From UBA9732 sp045116915 (GTDB taxonomy: Bacteria; Spirochaetota; Spirochaetia; Sphaerochaetales; Sphaerochaetaceae), in assembly GCA_045116915.1 (NCBI GenBank), contig JBGUMQ010000078.1, positions 10,473 to 74,472 on the forward strand: a stretch of DNA of 64,000 nucleotides, read 5' to 3'. The notes under the pieces are model-generated. The model did not search any database, was not told the origin of the DNA, and saw only the letters and a program-made list of their open reading frames with translations. The position numbers and the translations under genes are program-made. How positions within the stretch are numbered: the first letter of the stretch is position 1; every line of letters starts with the position of its first letter. This document shows, in pieces, positions 50,837-58,835 of this stretch.

Positions 50837-51698
50837 TGTCTTCCCTCTCCCGATACAGGCGCTTGATCAGCTCGTCGTAGGCATATGTGAACTCCTTGTA
50901 CTGAGTCTGGTGCAGGATTCCCACAACCAGCTTGCCCTTGAGTTCCGCCGGCTCCATCGTAGCGGCCTTCTCCGCGGGGATCATGTTGTCCCGCTGCCAT
51001 TTGAGCATGTCCACCGCGCTTCCGCTCTTGTTCTTGCGTCCGTAGTACGTGGGACACACGCTCGCGACATCTATGAGGGAGAATCCGCTGTGGTGGATCC
51101 CCTCCTGGATGATGTTGATCGTCTGCTGGACGTGGTAGGCGCTTCCCCTTGCGGCGAACGACGCACCCGCACCGTATGCCAACCCGGCGATGTCGAACGG
51201 CCTGTCGAGGTTGCCGTAGGGAGCGGTCGTCCCGAAGGCGCCCCTCGGTGTCGTGGGCGAGTACTGTCCGCCAGTCATGCCGTAGATGTTGTTGTTCATG
51301 ACCACGACCGTTATGCCGATGTTCCTTCTGGCGGCGTGGATCAGGTGGTTCCCTCCGATAGCCGATATGTCGCCGTCACCGGCTATGACTATGACCTCCA
51401 GGCTGGGGTTCGCAAGCTTGATGCCCGTGGCGAAGGCGATGGCCCTGCCGTGGGTCGTGTGGATCGTGTTGAAATCCAGATATCCGGCCGCCCTTGAGGA
51501 GCATCCGATTCCGGAAACGATTATCGTGTTGTTCCTGCTGAGTCCCAGGTTCTCGATGGCCTGCGCGACATCGCGCATGATGATGCCGTTGCCGCACCCC
51601 GGACACCAGATGTGCGGAAGGTGTTCGGGCCGCATGTACTTGTAGACCAGGTTGGACATCTGCTTGTCCTTCTGCTTCACATCACCTCTGTTGACCAT
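50829..51698 (-). CDS. korB: 2-oxoacid:ferredoxin oxidoreductase beta subunit (KorB)
   Basis: A 289-residue TPP-binding subunit: WCPGCGNGI, SGIGCSSRAAGYLDF, THGRAIAFATGIK, the TPP-Mg motif AGDGDISAIGGNHLIHAARRN and NNNIYGMTGGQYSPTT. It carries the thiamine diphosphate and transfers electrons to the iron-sulfur subunit. I chose ATG 51698 because GAGGAGG lies six bases upstream; ATG 51659 (MSNLVYKYMRP) also has an AAGGA site and is nearer to the family start. One base separates it from the korA stop. Confidence 0.94.
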   Translation of the reverse strand: MVNRGDVKQKDKQMSNLVYKYMRPEHLPHIWCPGCGNGIIMRDVAQAIENLGLSRNNTIIVSGIGCSSRAAGYLDFNTIHTTHGRAIAFATGIKLANPSLEVIVIAGDGDISAIGGNHLIHAARRNIGITVVVMNNNIYGMTGGQYSPTTPRGAFGTTAPYGNLDRPFDIAGLAYGAGASFAARGSAYHVQQTINIIQEGIHHSGFSLIDVASVCPTYYGRKNKSGSAVDMLKWQRDNMIPAEKAATMEPAELKGKLVVGILHQTQYKEFTYAYDELIKRLYREREDNE

Positions 51699-51699
51699 G

Positions 51700-52830
51700 T
51701 CATGCCTCCTCGATCTTGGCCAGGATCTCCGCCGGTGTGATGACACCGCCGTTCCACTTGCCCACGAAATCGATCCTGCACTTGTCCTTGACAACGCGCT
51801 CGACCTCCAGGACCATCTGGCCGAAGTTGTGCTCCACGACGACGATCCTCTTCAGCTTTCCCGCCGCCTCGGCAAGCTCCTTCTCCGGGAACGGCCAGAT
51901 GGTGCGGGGTCTGAAGATACCGACCTTCAGTCCCTTCTCCCTGGCCTCGTCCATGGCGCTCTTCGCGGCCCTGGCGGTTCCGCCGTAGCAGAAGATGGCG
52001 ATGTCGGCATCCTCCAGGTTCTCCGTCACCAGGTCGCTGATGTAGTCGTAGTTGTCGGATATCTTGTGCATCAGGCGCTCCATCATCTTCTTGGCCTCGG
52101 CGGTGGAGTTGGTGGGGAAGCCGGACTCGTCATGGATGAGACCCGTGATGTTGTAGCGCTGTCCCCTTCCGAACGGGGCCATCTCGGGAACCAGCTGGCC
52201 CTTCTTCATGTGGTACGGAAGCCTCTTGGGATCGGGGTACTTGACCGTCGGCCTGTTGATTATCTCGATGTCCTCGGGAGCGGGTACCTCCATGCCTTCG
52301 CGCAGATGTCCCACAAGCTCGTCCATCATCAGCAGGACCGGGGTGCGGAACTTCTCCGAGAGGTTGAAGGCCCTGATCGTCAGGTCGTAGGTCTCCTTGA
52401 CGGACGACGGGCAGATCGCGATGACCGGATGGTCGCCGTGGGTTCCCCAGCGGGCCATCATCATGTCGCCCTGCGACGGGAACGTCGGCATGCCGGTGGA
52501 CGGTCCCATCCTCTGGACATCGACCACGACAAGCGGGATCTCCGCCAGCGCGGCATAGCCCAGGTTCTCCTGCTTGAGCGAGAATCCCGGACCGCTGGTG
52601 GCCGTCATGGCCTTGGTTCCCGCCACGGACGCACCGATGGCGCAGGCTATGGAGGCTATCTCATCCTCCATCTGTATGAATTTTCCGCCCTCCTGAGGCA
52701 GCCTCAGCGAGCAGAATTCGGCTATTTCGGTAGACGGTGTTATGGGATATCCGGCGTAGAGCCTCATCCCCGCGGCCAGTGCACCTTCGACACAGGCCTC
52801 GTTGCCCTGCATCAGTACGACATCACCCAT
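51700..52830 (-). CDS. korA: 2-oxoacid:ferredoxin oxidoreductase alpha subunit (KorA)
   Basis: A 376-residue alpha subunit: QGNEACVEGALAAGMRLYAGYPITPSTEIAE, QMEDEIASIACAIGASVAGTKAMTATSGPGFSL and the C-terminal VEHNFGQMVLEV. It binds the 2-oxoacid and CoA side of the complex. The ATG at 52830 (AGGA upstream) overlaps the korD end by 19 bases. All four subunits and sucCD are in the order D-A-B-C-sucC-sucD. Confidence 0.95.
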   Translation of the reverse strand: MGDVVLMQGNEACVEGALAAGMRLYAGYPITPSTEIAEFCSLRLPQEGGKFIQMEDEIASIACAIGASVAGTKAMTATSGPGFSLKQENLGYAALAEIPLVVVDVQRMGPSTGMPTFPSQGDMMMARWGTHGDHPVIAICPSSVKETYDLTIRAFNLSEKFRTPVLLMMDELVGHLREGMEVPAPEDIEIINRPTVKYPDPKRLPYHMKKGQLVPEMAPFGRGQRYNITGLIHDESGFPTNSTAEAKKMMERLMHKISDNYDYISDLVTENLEDADIAIFCYGGTARAAKSAMDEAREKGLKVGIFRPRTIWPFPEKELAEAAGKLKRIVVVEHNFGQMVLEVERVVKDKCRIDFVGKWNGGVITPAEILAKIEEA

Positions 52831-53045
52831 TGGTTCCTGGCCTCCTCGTCATCCTTTTCCTCGATGTAGATCGCATAATCAGGGCATCTGAGTTCACACA
52901 TGCCGCAAAGCACGCACTCGGTGTCCTCCTTCCTTCTGACTTTCTCGTCAACAAGCTCCAGCGCCCCCTTGGGGCAGAACGCGGCGCAAATGCCGCATCC
53001 CTTGCACCATGCGCTGTTGATGACAAGCTTCCTGGTGTCTTTCAT
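52812..53045 (-). CDS. korD: Ferredoxin-like 2[4Fe-4S] subunit (KorD)
   Basis: A 77-residue protein with two CxxCxxCxxxC clusters: CKGCGICAAFC and CVLCGMCELRC. It passes electrons from the KorB centre to ferredoxin. AAAGGAG lies seven bases before ATG 53045; an upstream in-frame start has no support. It is the first gene of the kor-suc-nadE operon, with a promoter at 53101-53129. Confidence 0.93.
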   Translation of the reverse strand: MKDTRKLVINSAWCKGCGICAAFCPKGALELVDEKVRRKEDTECVLCGMCELRCPDYAIYIEEKDDEEARNQWVMSY

Positions 53046-53100
53046 GGACAGACTCCTTTGTTGCTCCTTCCGTTGCAGGGAACCTCCGGTCCCCCTAAGC

Positions 53101-53129
53101 AAGCTACCACCGGTGCGCTTTTAATTCAA
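53101..53129 (-). promoter_or_regulatory. Promoter of korDABC-sucCD-nadE
   Basis: Minus strand: TTGAAT (53124-53129), a 17-base spacer and TAGCTT (53101-53106). The leader is about 50 bases and includes a good Shine-Dalgarno sequence, unlike the leaderless-type promoters elsewhere in the window. Confidence 0.55.
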
Positions 53130-53137
53130 GTATTATT

Positions 53138-53884
53138 TTAGTTCTGAGTGCTTTCAGAGGCCTTCTGGGCAGCCTGTTCCTTCTCGTGCCTGGAGGCGGT
53201 CACGTTGTAGACTATCAGGCCGGCAAGACCGACGATCAGGGTGGCCACGGTGACCGCGATCCCAAGGAAGTATTTCTTCTGGCCGATCGCATCACCGCTT
53301 ATGGTGGATGTGATGACCGCAGGTATGCGTCCGATGGAGCAGATGAAGACCCACACGCGCAGCCTGATCCCCGTCAGGCCGGCGTAGTAGTTGATGGCGT
53401 CCTTGGGTGTGCCGGGGATCATGTAGATGATGGCCAGCGAGACATCGCGCCTCTTGGACTCACGAAGGAAACGCATCTTGTCTATCTTCTCCTGCTTGAA
53501 GAAGATGCGCACAATCGACATTCCGAACTTGCGCACCAGGTAGAAGACTATCATGCTGCCTATCGTGATCCCGATGGTGCACAGGAGAAGTCCCGTCCAG
53601 GTGCCGAACGCATAGCCTGCGGCAAGCTCGAACGGCTCGCCGGGGATGACGGCTATGACGACCTTGACGACCTCCATGCCCACGAACGCGGCCTTGCCCC
53701 AGAAGCCGTACCTGGCGACCCACTGCCTGAACCTCTCGGGCTCGCTGATGAACCGCACGAGCGGGATTCCGACAAAAACGATGACCAGCGCCATGAAGAC
53801 CCCCGCGACCACCAGCGATATGATGGCCAGCCTCTTCTGCTGCGTCTCTGTCAGTTCCCTCTGTCTTATCTGCGGTTTCCTCAT
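53138..53884 (-). CDS. VTT/TVP38-family membrane protein
   Basis: A 248-residue integral membrane protein of the VTT (SNARE-associated, DedA-like/TVP38) superfamily: EVVKVVIAVIPGEPFELAAGYAFGTWTGLLLCTIGITIGSMIVFYLVRKFG and MIPGTPKDAINYYAGLTGI are diagnostic. Homologues act as lipid scramblases or in envelope homeostasis. Start ATG 53884: a TTGACA/TATGGT promoter ends six bases before it, so it is a leaderless candidate. Divergent from bioY. Confidence 0.88.
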   Translation of the reverse strand: MRKPQIRQRELTETQQKRLAIISLVVAGVFMALVIVFVGIPLVRFISEPERFRQWVARYGFWGKAAFVGMEVVKVVIAVIPGEPFELAAGYAFGTWTGLLLCTIGITIGSMIVFYLVRKFGMSIVRIFFKQEKIDKMRFLRESKRRDVSLAIIYMIPGTPKDAINYYAGLTGIRLRVWVFICSIGRIPAVITSTISGDAIGQKKYFLGIAVTVATLIVGLAGLIVYNVTASRHEKEQAAQKASESTQN

Positions 53885-53890
53885 GCGGCC

Positions 53891-53919
53891 ACCATAGATT
53901 TTTGCCCTTCCAATGTCAA
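53891..53919 (-). promoter_or_regulatory. Leaderless-type promoter of the VTT protein gene
   Basis: Minus strand: TTGACA (53914-53919), 17 bases, TATGGT (53891-53896), then GGCCGC and the ATG at 53884. GGTGG overlapping the -10 box could also serve as a weak Shine-Dalgarno if a longer transcript exists. Confidence 0.6.
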
Positions 53920-53930
53920 GAACCGCCACT

Positions 53931-53958
53931 TTGCACACCATGTCCGAATCGCTATCAT
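53931..53958 (+). promoter_or_regulatory. Leaderless-type promoter of bioYMN
   Basis: TTGCAC (53931-53936), a 16-base spacer and TATCAT (53953-53958), seven bases before the ATG at 53966. The divergent VTT promoter lies 11 bases away on the other strand, so one regulator could cover both. No BirA-type palindrome was recognised. Confidence 0.5.
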
Positions 53959-53965
53959 GGTGGGC

Positions 53966-54547
53966 ATGACGACAAAACGCATTGTCTTCACGGCGCTTTT
54001 CGCCGCGCTCACCGCAGCATGCGGCTTCATATCGATACCCGTTCCGGGGACACCGCTCCCGATTGTCCTCCAGAACATGATGGTCGTGCTGGACGGCCTT
54101 CTGCTCGGCCCCGTCTGGGGAACGGCGGCGGTCGTGCTCTTCATCCTCTCCGGACTCATCGGACTTCCGGTGTTCTCCGGAGGGACGGCGGGAATCGCCA
54201 GGATAATGGGACCGACCGGCGGCTTCATCATCGGCTACGCCATATCGGCACTGGTGGCTGGGCTGGTCGCGTCCAGACCGGCCATCGGGAAAAAGACCTC
54301 AGTCGTGCGCCTTGCGGTTGCGGCCCTCTGCGGCTTCGCCGTCATGTACATCCCCGGCGTGTTCCACTTCATGAGGACGATGGAGAAGACTTTCGGTGAG
54401 ACGATGGCACTGTGCGTCCTGCCCTATCTGCCGGGCGACGGCATCAAGCTGGTCCTTTCGGTCATCATGGCGGCCACGCTCAGGAAATCGGTCGCCCAGT
54501 TCGTGTTCAGCGACGATGACGCGCAGGATGAAGGAGAGGTTTCATGA
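53966..54547 (+). CDS. bioY: Biotin transporter BioY
   Basis: A 193-residue ECF-type substrate-binding membrane protein of the BioY family: TALFAALTAACGFISIPVPGTPLPIVLQNMMVVLDGLLLGP, GLIGLPVFSGGTAGIARIMGPTGGFIIGY and PYLPGDGIKLVLSVIMA are characteristic. It captures biotin for the BioMN energising module encoded next. An in-frame ATG at 53957 is an alternative start, inside the -10 box. bioM begins in its stop codon (ATGA). Confidence 0.94.
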   Translation: MTTKRIVFTALFAALTAACGFISIPVPGTPLPIVLQNMMVVLDGLLLGPVWGTAAVVLFILSGLIGLPVFSGGTAGIARIMGPTGGFIIGYAISALVAGLVASRPAIGKKTSVVRLAVAALCGFAVMYIPGVFHFMRTMEKTFGETMALCVLPYLPGDGIKLVLSVIMAATLRKSVAQFVFSDDDAQDEGEVS

Positions 54548-55263
54548 TAGCGGCGAAAGGGATCTGCAGGAACTACAGACAGCCGGACGGCGGCATCCTC
54601 AGGGCACTGGACGATGTGGACATGAGCATCCGCGACGGGGAGCTGGCGGTGATAGCCGGTGAGAACGGATCCGGCAAGAGCGTCCTGATGAGGATACTGG
54701 CCGGTCTTGAGAAACAGACCAGGGGTACGGTCCGGACGGACGGAGGCGTGGGCCTCGTGTTCCAGGACGCCGATGCCCAGATACTCGGCGACACACCTCT
54801 TGAGGACGTCATGTTCGGCCTCAGGAGCCGCAAGGATATCTCGAAGACCCAGATGAAGGAAATAACCGAAGATTCTCTACGCAAGGTCGGTTTATGGGAC
54901 ATCAAGGACAGTCCGTCCCATCTGCTCTCAGGAGGACAGAAAAGGCGCCTGGCCGTGGCTTCGGTACTGGCCTTGGGCAGGAGGAACATGATATTCGACG
55001 AGCCGTACAGCAACCTGGACTACCCCGGTGTGAAGTCCGTCAACGCGATCATCCGGATGCTGAAGGAAAACGGATACACGGTTCTGATCCTTACCCATGA
55101 GCTGGAGAAGTGCCTGGGCATGGCCGACAGGTTCATAGTGCTTCACGAAGGCAGGGTAACGTTCGACGGGACTCCGGAGGAAGGCCTTGCACTGGACCTC
55201 GAGAAGTGGAGCATCAGGAATCCGCTTCCCGGCGGAAAGCCGGACGGCCTGGTCTGGCTCTGA
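54544..55263 (+). CDS. bioM: Biotin ECF transporter ATPase BioM
   Basis: A 239-residue ABC ATPase: Walker A GENGSGKSV, Q-loop VFQDADAQ, signature LLSGGQKRRLAV, Walker B NMIFDEPYSNLD and switch His in LTHELEK. Context with bioY and an EcfT-type protein identifies it as the BioM (EcfA) subunit. Translation is coupled to bioY by a four-base overlap. Confidence 0.92.
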   Translation: MIAAKGICRNYRQPDGGILRALDDVDMSIRDGELAVIAGENGSGKSVLMRILAGLEKQTRGTVRTDGGVGLVFQDADAQILGDTPLEDVMFGLRSRKDISKTQMKEITEDSLRKVGLWDIKDSPSHLLSGGQKRRLAVASVLALGRRNMIFDEPYSNLDYPGVKSVNAIIRMLKENGYTVLILTHELEKCLGMADRFIVLHEGRVTFDGTPEEGLALDLEKWSIRNPLPGGKPDGLVWL

Positions 55264-55278
55264 GGACGGGACATAGCC

Positions 55279-55902
55279 ATGGACTCGATCTTCGCCTATG
55301 CCAAACGAAACTCACCCGTCCACAGGACACCGGCCTGGATCAAGCTGCTTGTCCTTCTGGCCATCCCCGTCACAGTCTACCTGACACCGCTGTATGTCTG
55401 CATCACACTCATGGCGGTCCTCGCACTGCTGGCACTGATATCGCGCATGGGATTGCGGGCGTTCCTCAGGGACCTGCGGCCCATACTGGTCTACTGCCTC
55501 ATGATCGCCATGATCGATGTCTTGTCGTGGCTGTTCTTCAACAGGGAAAGGGACATCGTCACGCAGACGAGCATCGTCATGATACTGAGGGTCGTGTGCG
55601 CTGCTGAGGCGGCATCCGTCTTCTTCAGGACCACGGGCACGTATGAGATCAGCCGCACGCTCAGGGGGATCGAGAAGGCCCTCACGTTCGGACACACGCG
55701 TTATGCCGTCTCGGGGATGTTCACGCTGTTTCTTGGATTCCTCCCGCAGATATTCCGCACATGGACCGAGATCGACACGGCATACCGCTCGCGTGGCGGG
55801 AGACGCGGCATCAGGCGCATCGCGGTCCTGCTTCCTGTACTCATAACCATAAGCATGAAGAAGGCCGATACCACGCGTCTTTCTTTACTCGCGCGCCGCT
55901 GA
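55279..55902 (+). CDS. bioN: Biotin ECF transporter transmembrane subunit BioN
   Basis: A 207-residue EcfT-family protein with about five membrane segments. The coupling-helix motif (family AxRRG) appears as AYRSRGGRRGIR near 170-181. It links BioM ATP hydrolysis to BioY. GAGGACGGG precedes the ATG, 15 bases after bioM. Having a complete importer and no bio synthesis gene nearby fits a host-associated biotin auxotroph. Confidence 0.88.
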   Translation: MDSIFAYAKRNSPVHRTPAWIKLLVLLAIPVTVYLTPLYVCITLMAVLALLALISRMGLRAFLRDLRPILVYCLMIAMIDVLSWLFFNRERDIVTQTSIVMILRVVCAAEAASVFFRTTGTYEISRTLRGIEKALTFGHTRYAVSGMFTLFLGFLPQIFRTWTEIDTAYRSRGGRRGIRRIAVLLPVLITISMKKADTTRLSLLARR

Positions 55903-55921
55903 TGTGTACATTATAAGGGCT

Positions 55922-57421
55922 ATGAAGGGGAAAGCACCGTTCAACACATTCATGAGCAGCCTCACCGACGGACAGCAGGACAAGGTCCGCTCGTTCCTGG
56001 AATGTTTCCGGGAACATCTGGACATGTCGCGTTCCGAGGAGAACATGGTCCTTTCCGATGCCAAGAACGCCCTGATGTACCTTGCGGACACGGGGACGGA
56101 CCTCGACGAGGCCATGGAAAGGCTCTCCGGAGAGAACCTCGGGGGCTTCTACGCGCACGAGGCGCACGCCTGGTATCCGCTGGACGATGCGGCGAAGATC
56201 TACCCCATCTCCATGAGGTACGGCCGCATGCCGATGTTCCGCCTCAGCTGCTATCTGAGGCAGGATGTGGTCCCGCAGCTCCTGCAGCTGGCGCTGGATT
56301 TCACGATCAGGCGTTTTCCCAGCTTCGCGACAATCGTCCGCAAGGGCATCTTCTGGCACTATCTGGACTCGGTCAAGCGCAGGTTCGGCATCTCCAAGGA
56401 TGAGGGCGTCCCGTGCAGGCCGCTGAGGATAACATCGGTCGGGTTCCAGTCGTTCAAGGTCCTCTACCATGCCAACCGCATAAGCTGCGAGTTCTTCCAC
56501 GTCCTGACGGACGGCAACGGAGGGCTGGTGTTCCTCAAGGCGCTGGTGGCCGAATACCTGCGCCTAACAGGAGTCCAGACCGACGGGGTTTACGGTGAAG
56601 GCCTCCCCTCGCCCGACTCCATTGTCAGGGCCTCGGAGCTTTCCAACGATTTCGAACGCTTCTGTCCCCATACTGCAAAGACCGGAGGCTTTTTGGGCCA
56701 TGCGGCGCTGCAGATGAGCGGCAAGCTGTCCCGCCACGCCCCATGCAAGGTGGTCCAGCTGGTCTACGATACGGACACCCTTTTACAGTTCGCCCACAGC
56801 AAGGGCATCACGGTCACCGCGCTGGTGCTGACGCTGATGTTCATGGCCCAGAGGACGGCCACCGAGCTCACCGACGGGAAGATCCAGATACAGGTTCCGG
56901 TGAACATGCGCAAGTTCTTCCCCGAGTCCCATACCGTACGCAACTTCTCCATGTACTGCAGCATCGACCTGGATATCGGGGGGATCGAATCCCTGGAGGA
57001 GACGGCAAGGCTCGTCACGCAGCAGCTGAGGGAGAAGTCCACCCTGGACCAGATGTCGATGATGATGACGTCGGCACGCAGACTGGTGCGGTCGCTGAGG
57101 TTCGTGCCGCTGGCGGTAAAGGCACCGATCGCAAGAACGATATACGGATTCATGGGGGACAACAGGTTTTCCAACACGCTTTCGAACCTGGGGAACATCG
57201 AAATGCCGGAGAGCCTTGCCGGGCACATCCTGGGATTCGATTTCATCCTGGGCACGTGCGTGGTCAGCAGGGCATCATGCTCGCTGTGCTCGTTCGGTGG
57301 GAACACCGTGCTGTCGGTGTCCAAGAACACAAAGGACCCTTCGTTCGAGGAGGCCCTGCGCAGGCTTTCGGAGCAGATCGGCCTGCATCCGGATGTGATG
57401 GAGAGTCCGTTCTATGAGTGA
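55922..57421 (+). CDS. Condensation-fold acyltransferase (HxxxDG), alcohol acetyltransferase-like
   Basis: A 499-residue protein with the chloramphenicol acetyltransferase/condensation-domain fold. The catalytic motif is FFHVLTDGNGG (HxxxDG), and the second-half DFVLG-like region is IQVPVNMRKFFPESHTVRNFSMYC with SLGN-like SNLGN. Proteins of this type are annotated as alcohol acetyltransferases and often sit beside a DUF6320-type membrane protein, as here. The N-terminal 100 residues are extra helical sequence. Substrate unknown; an acyl-CoA-dependent ester formation in the cytoplasm is the most cautious reading. First of three tightly packed genes. Confidence 0.72.
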   Translation: MKGKAPFNTFMSSLTDGQQDKVRSFLECFREHLDMSRSEENMVLSDAKNALMYLADTGTDLDEAMERLSGENLGGFYAHEAHAWYPLDDAAKIYPISMRYGRMPMFRLSCYLRQDVVPQLLQLALDFTIRRFPSFATIVRKGIFWHYLDSVKRRFGISKDEGVPCRPLRITSVGFQSFKVLYHANRISCEFFHVLTDGNGGLVFLKALVAEYLRLTGVQTDGVYGEGLPSPDSIVRASELSNDFERFCPHTAKTGGFLGHAALQMSGKLSRHAPCKVVQLVYDTDTLLQFAHSKGITVTALVLTLMFMAQRTATELTDGKIQIQVPVNMRKFFPESHTVRNFSMYCSIDLDIGGIESLEETARLVTQQLREKSTLDQMSMMMTSARRLVRSLRFVPLAVKAPIARTIYGFMGDNRFSNTLSNLGNIEMPESLAGHILGFDFILGTCVVSRASCSLCSFGGNTVLSVSKNTKDPSFEEALRRLSEQIGLHPDVMESPFYE

Positions 57422-58001
57422 AGCCATGAAGGAAAGACTTGTCATAACATACGCCCCCAAGGGAAGGAGCAGCCGGTTCGTCTACAGGCTCAGGCAGATC
57501 CTGCGATGGATCATGCTGCTGGGCTTCATAGCCTGCCCGGCGGTCAACTACCTGACCGGAGGACCGGCGTGGAGCATCATAGCCATGGTGGCCATAGTCT
57601 TCGCACGCACATACGTGTCACCGGACATCCTGGAGTTCTCCACCATAGGGCAGTCGCTGCGCATAGGTGCGTTCGCAATTGTGCTGACCACCCTCATCGG
57701 CGTGCTGCTCTCCCCCGGATGGCTGGGATTCGTGCTTCCGATAATCGGGTTCTCCACGCTGATCATCACGGGCGTGTTCTTCTTCATCAACGTGGACAGG
57801 CACCGCAACAACATCATGCCCCTGATCTGGGAGATAACCATTGCCATCGTCGCCTGCATCGTCGTGTACGTCAGGGATGGAAGACTGAACTGGCCCATGA
57901 TCACAATGGGATCGCTTGCACTGGTGATGGCCATCAGCGGCATCATCGCGCTACACAAGGACATATGGCGGGAGCTCACCAAGCGCCTGCACACACGCTG
58001 A
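57414..58001 (+). CDS. Multi-span membrane protein, DUF6320-like
   Basis: A 195-residue membrane protein with about six hydrophobic segments (starting near 28: ILRWIMLLGFIACPAVNYLTGG) after a basic N-terminus. The layout, and its place directly after an alcohol acetyltransferase-like gene, suggest the DUF6320 group, but the zinc-ribbon part often found at the start is absent. It overlaps the upstream gene by 8 bases. GGAGAG eight bases before ATG 57414 supports the start. Function unknown. Confidence 0.65.
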   Translation: MSEAMKERLVITYAPKGRSSRFVYRLRQILRWIMLLGFIACPAVNYLTGGPAWSIIAMVAIVFARTYVSPDILEFSTIGQSLRIGAFAIVLTTLIGVLLSPGWLGFVLPIIGFSTLIITGVFFFINVDRHRNNIMPLIWEITIAIVACIVVYVRDGRLNWPMITMGSLALVMAISGIIALHKDIWRELTKRLHTR

Positions 58002-58011
58002 AGGAGGCCGC

Positions 58012-58827
58012 ATGGACAAGGTGAAGGCGATCTGCTGCGACATAGACGGAACACTGGTGCGCGATGACAAGAGTCTCAGCGAGGAGAACGTGAAGTGGAT
58101 ACGCAAGGCGGTTTTCGAGGCAGGCGTCAGCTTCACGCTGGTCTCAGGGCGCATGGTCAATGGAGTCAGGCCGTTCTACAGGCGCATGGGGATCACCGGC
58201 CCCGTCTCGTGTTTCAACGGCGGAATGCTGCTGGATGAGAACGACAACGTCGTCAGCGACCACCGCATGCCGCACGACATAGCCATGAAGCTCATGGACG
58301 TCAAGGACAGGACCGGTGTGGACACCATCATCTTCGACGGCATGACATGGTATCTGGAGACGCGCGACTGCTACTGCTATCCTCAGAAGCTGAAGATCTA
58401 CGAATGCGACTGCCAGGTGGGCGACTTCCGTACTCTTCTCTCACGTTTCGACACCAACAAGGTGATATTCCTCTCCCCGGACCGCAGCCGTCTGGATGAG
58501 GTCAGGAAGCTGATCGAAAGCACTATGGACCCGGGTTCGGTGAGCTACTACAGCAACCTGGATTTCCTTGAGATCATGGCCAGCGGCTACAACAAGGGAA
58601 GCACGATCGATGCCCTGGCGGAGCACTTCGACATTCCTTTTTCATCGATCATGGCCCTGGGAGACGATTACAACGACATCCCGATGCTTGAGAAGGCAGG
58701 CTTCTCCGTGGCCATGGAGAACTCCGTTCCGGAGGCCAAGGCCGCGGCCAGATACATCACCGACACCAACAACAACGACGGTGTCGCAAAAGCCATACAG
58801 AGATTCGTGTTCGGACTCGATGTCTGA
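58012..58827 (+). CDS. HAD-superfamily Cof-type phosphatase
   Basis: A 271-residue Cof/IIB-type HAD hydrolase: motif I CDIDGTL (nucleophile Asp10, Asp12), motif II VSGR, Lys in GYNKGSTI and motif IV GDDYNDIPML. Such enzymes dephosphorylate sugar phosphates, nucleotides or flavin precursors. AAGGAGG lies before the ATG, 10 bases after the membrane protein, so it belongs to the acyltransferase operon. A second, more divergent HAD gene lies at 61811. Confidence 0.9.
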   Translation: MDKVKAICCDIDGTLVRDDKSLSEENVKWIRKAVFEAGVSFTLVSGRMVNGVRPFYRRMGITGPVSCFNGGMLLDENDNVVSDHRMPHDIAMKLMDVKDRTGVDTIIFDGMTWYLETRDCYCYPQKLKIYECDCQVGDFRTLLSRFDTNKVIFLSPDRSRLDEVRKLIESTMDPGSVSYYSNLDFLEIMASGYNKGSTIDALAEHFDIPFSSIMALGDDYNDIPMLEKAGFSVAMENSVPEAKAAARYITDTNNNDGVAKAIQRFVFGLDV

Positions 58828-58835
58828 TTTTCCGC

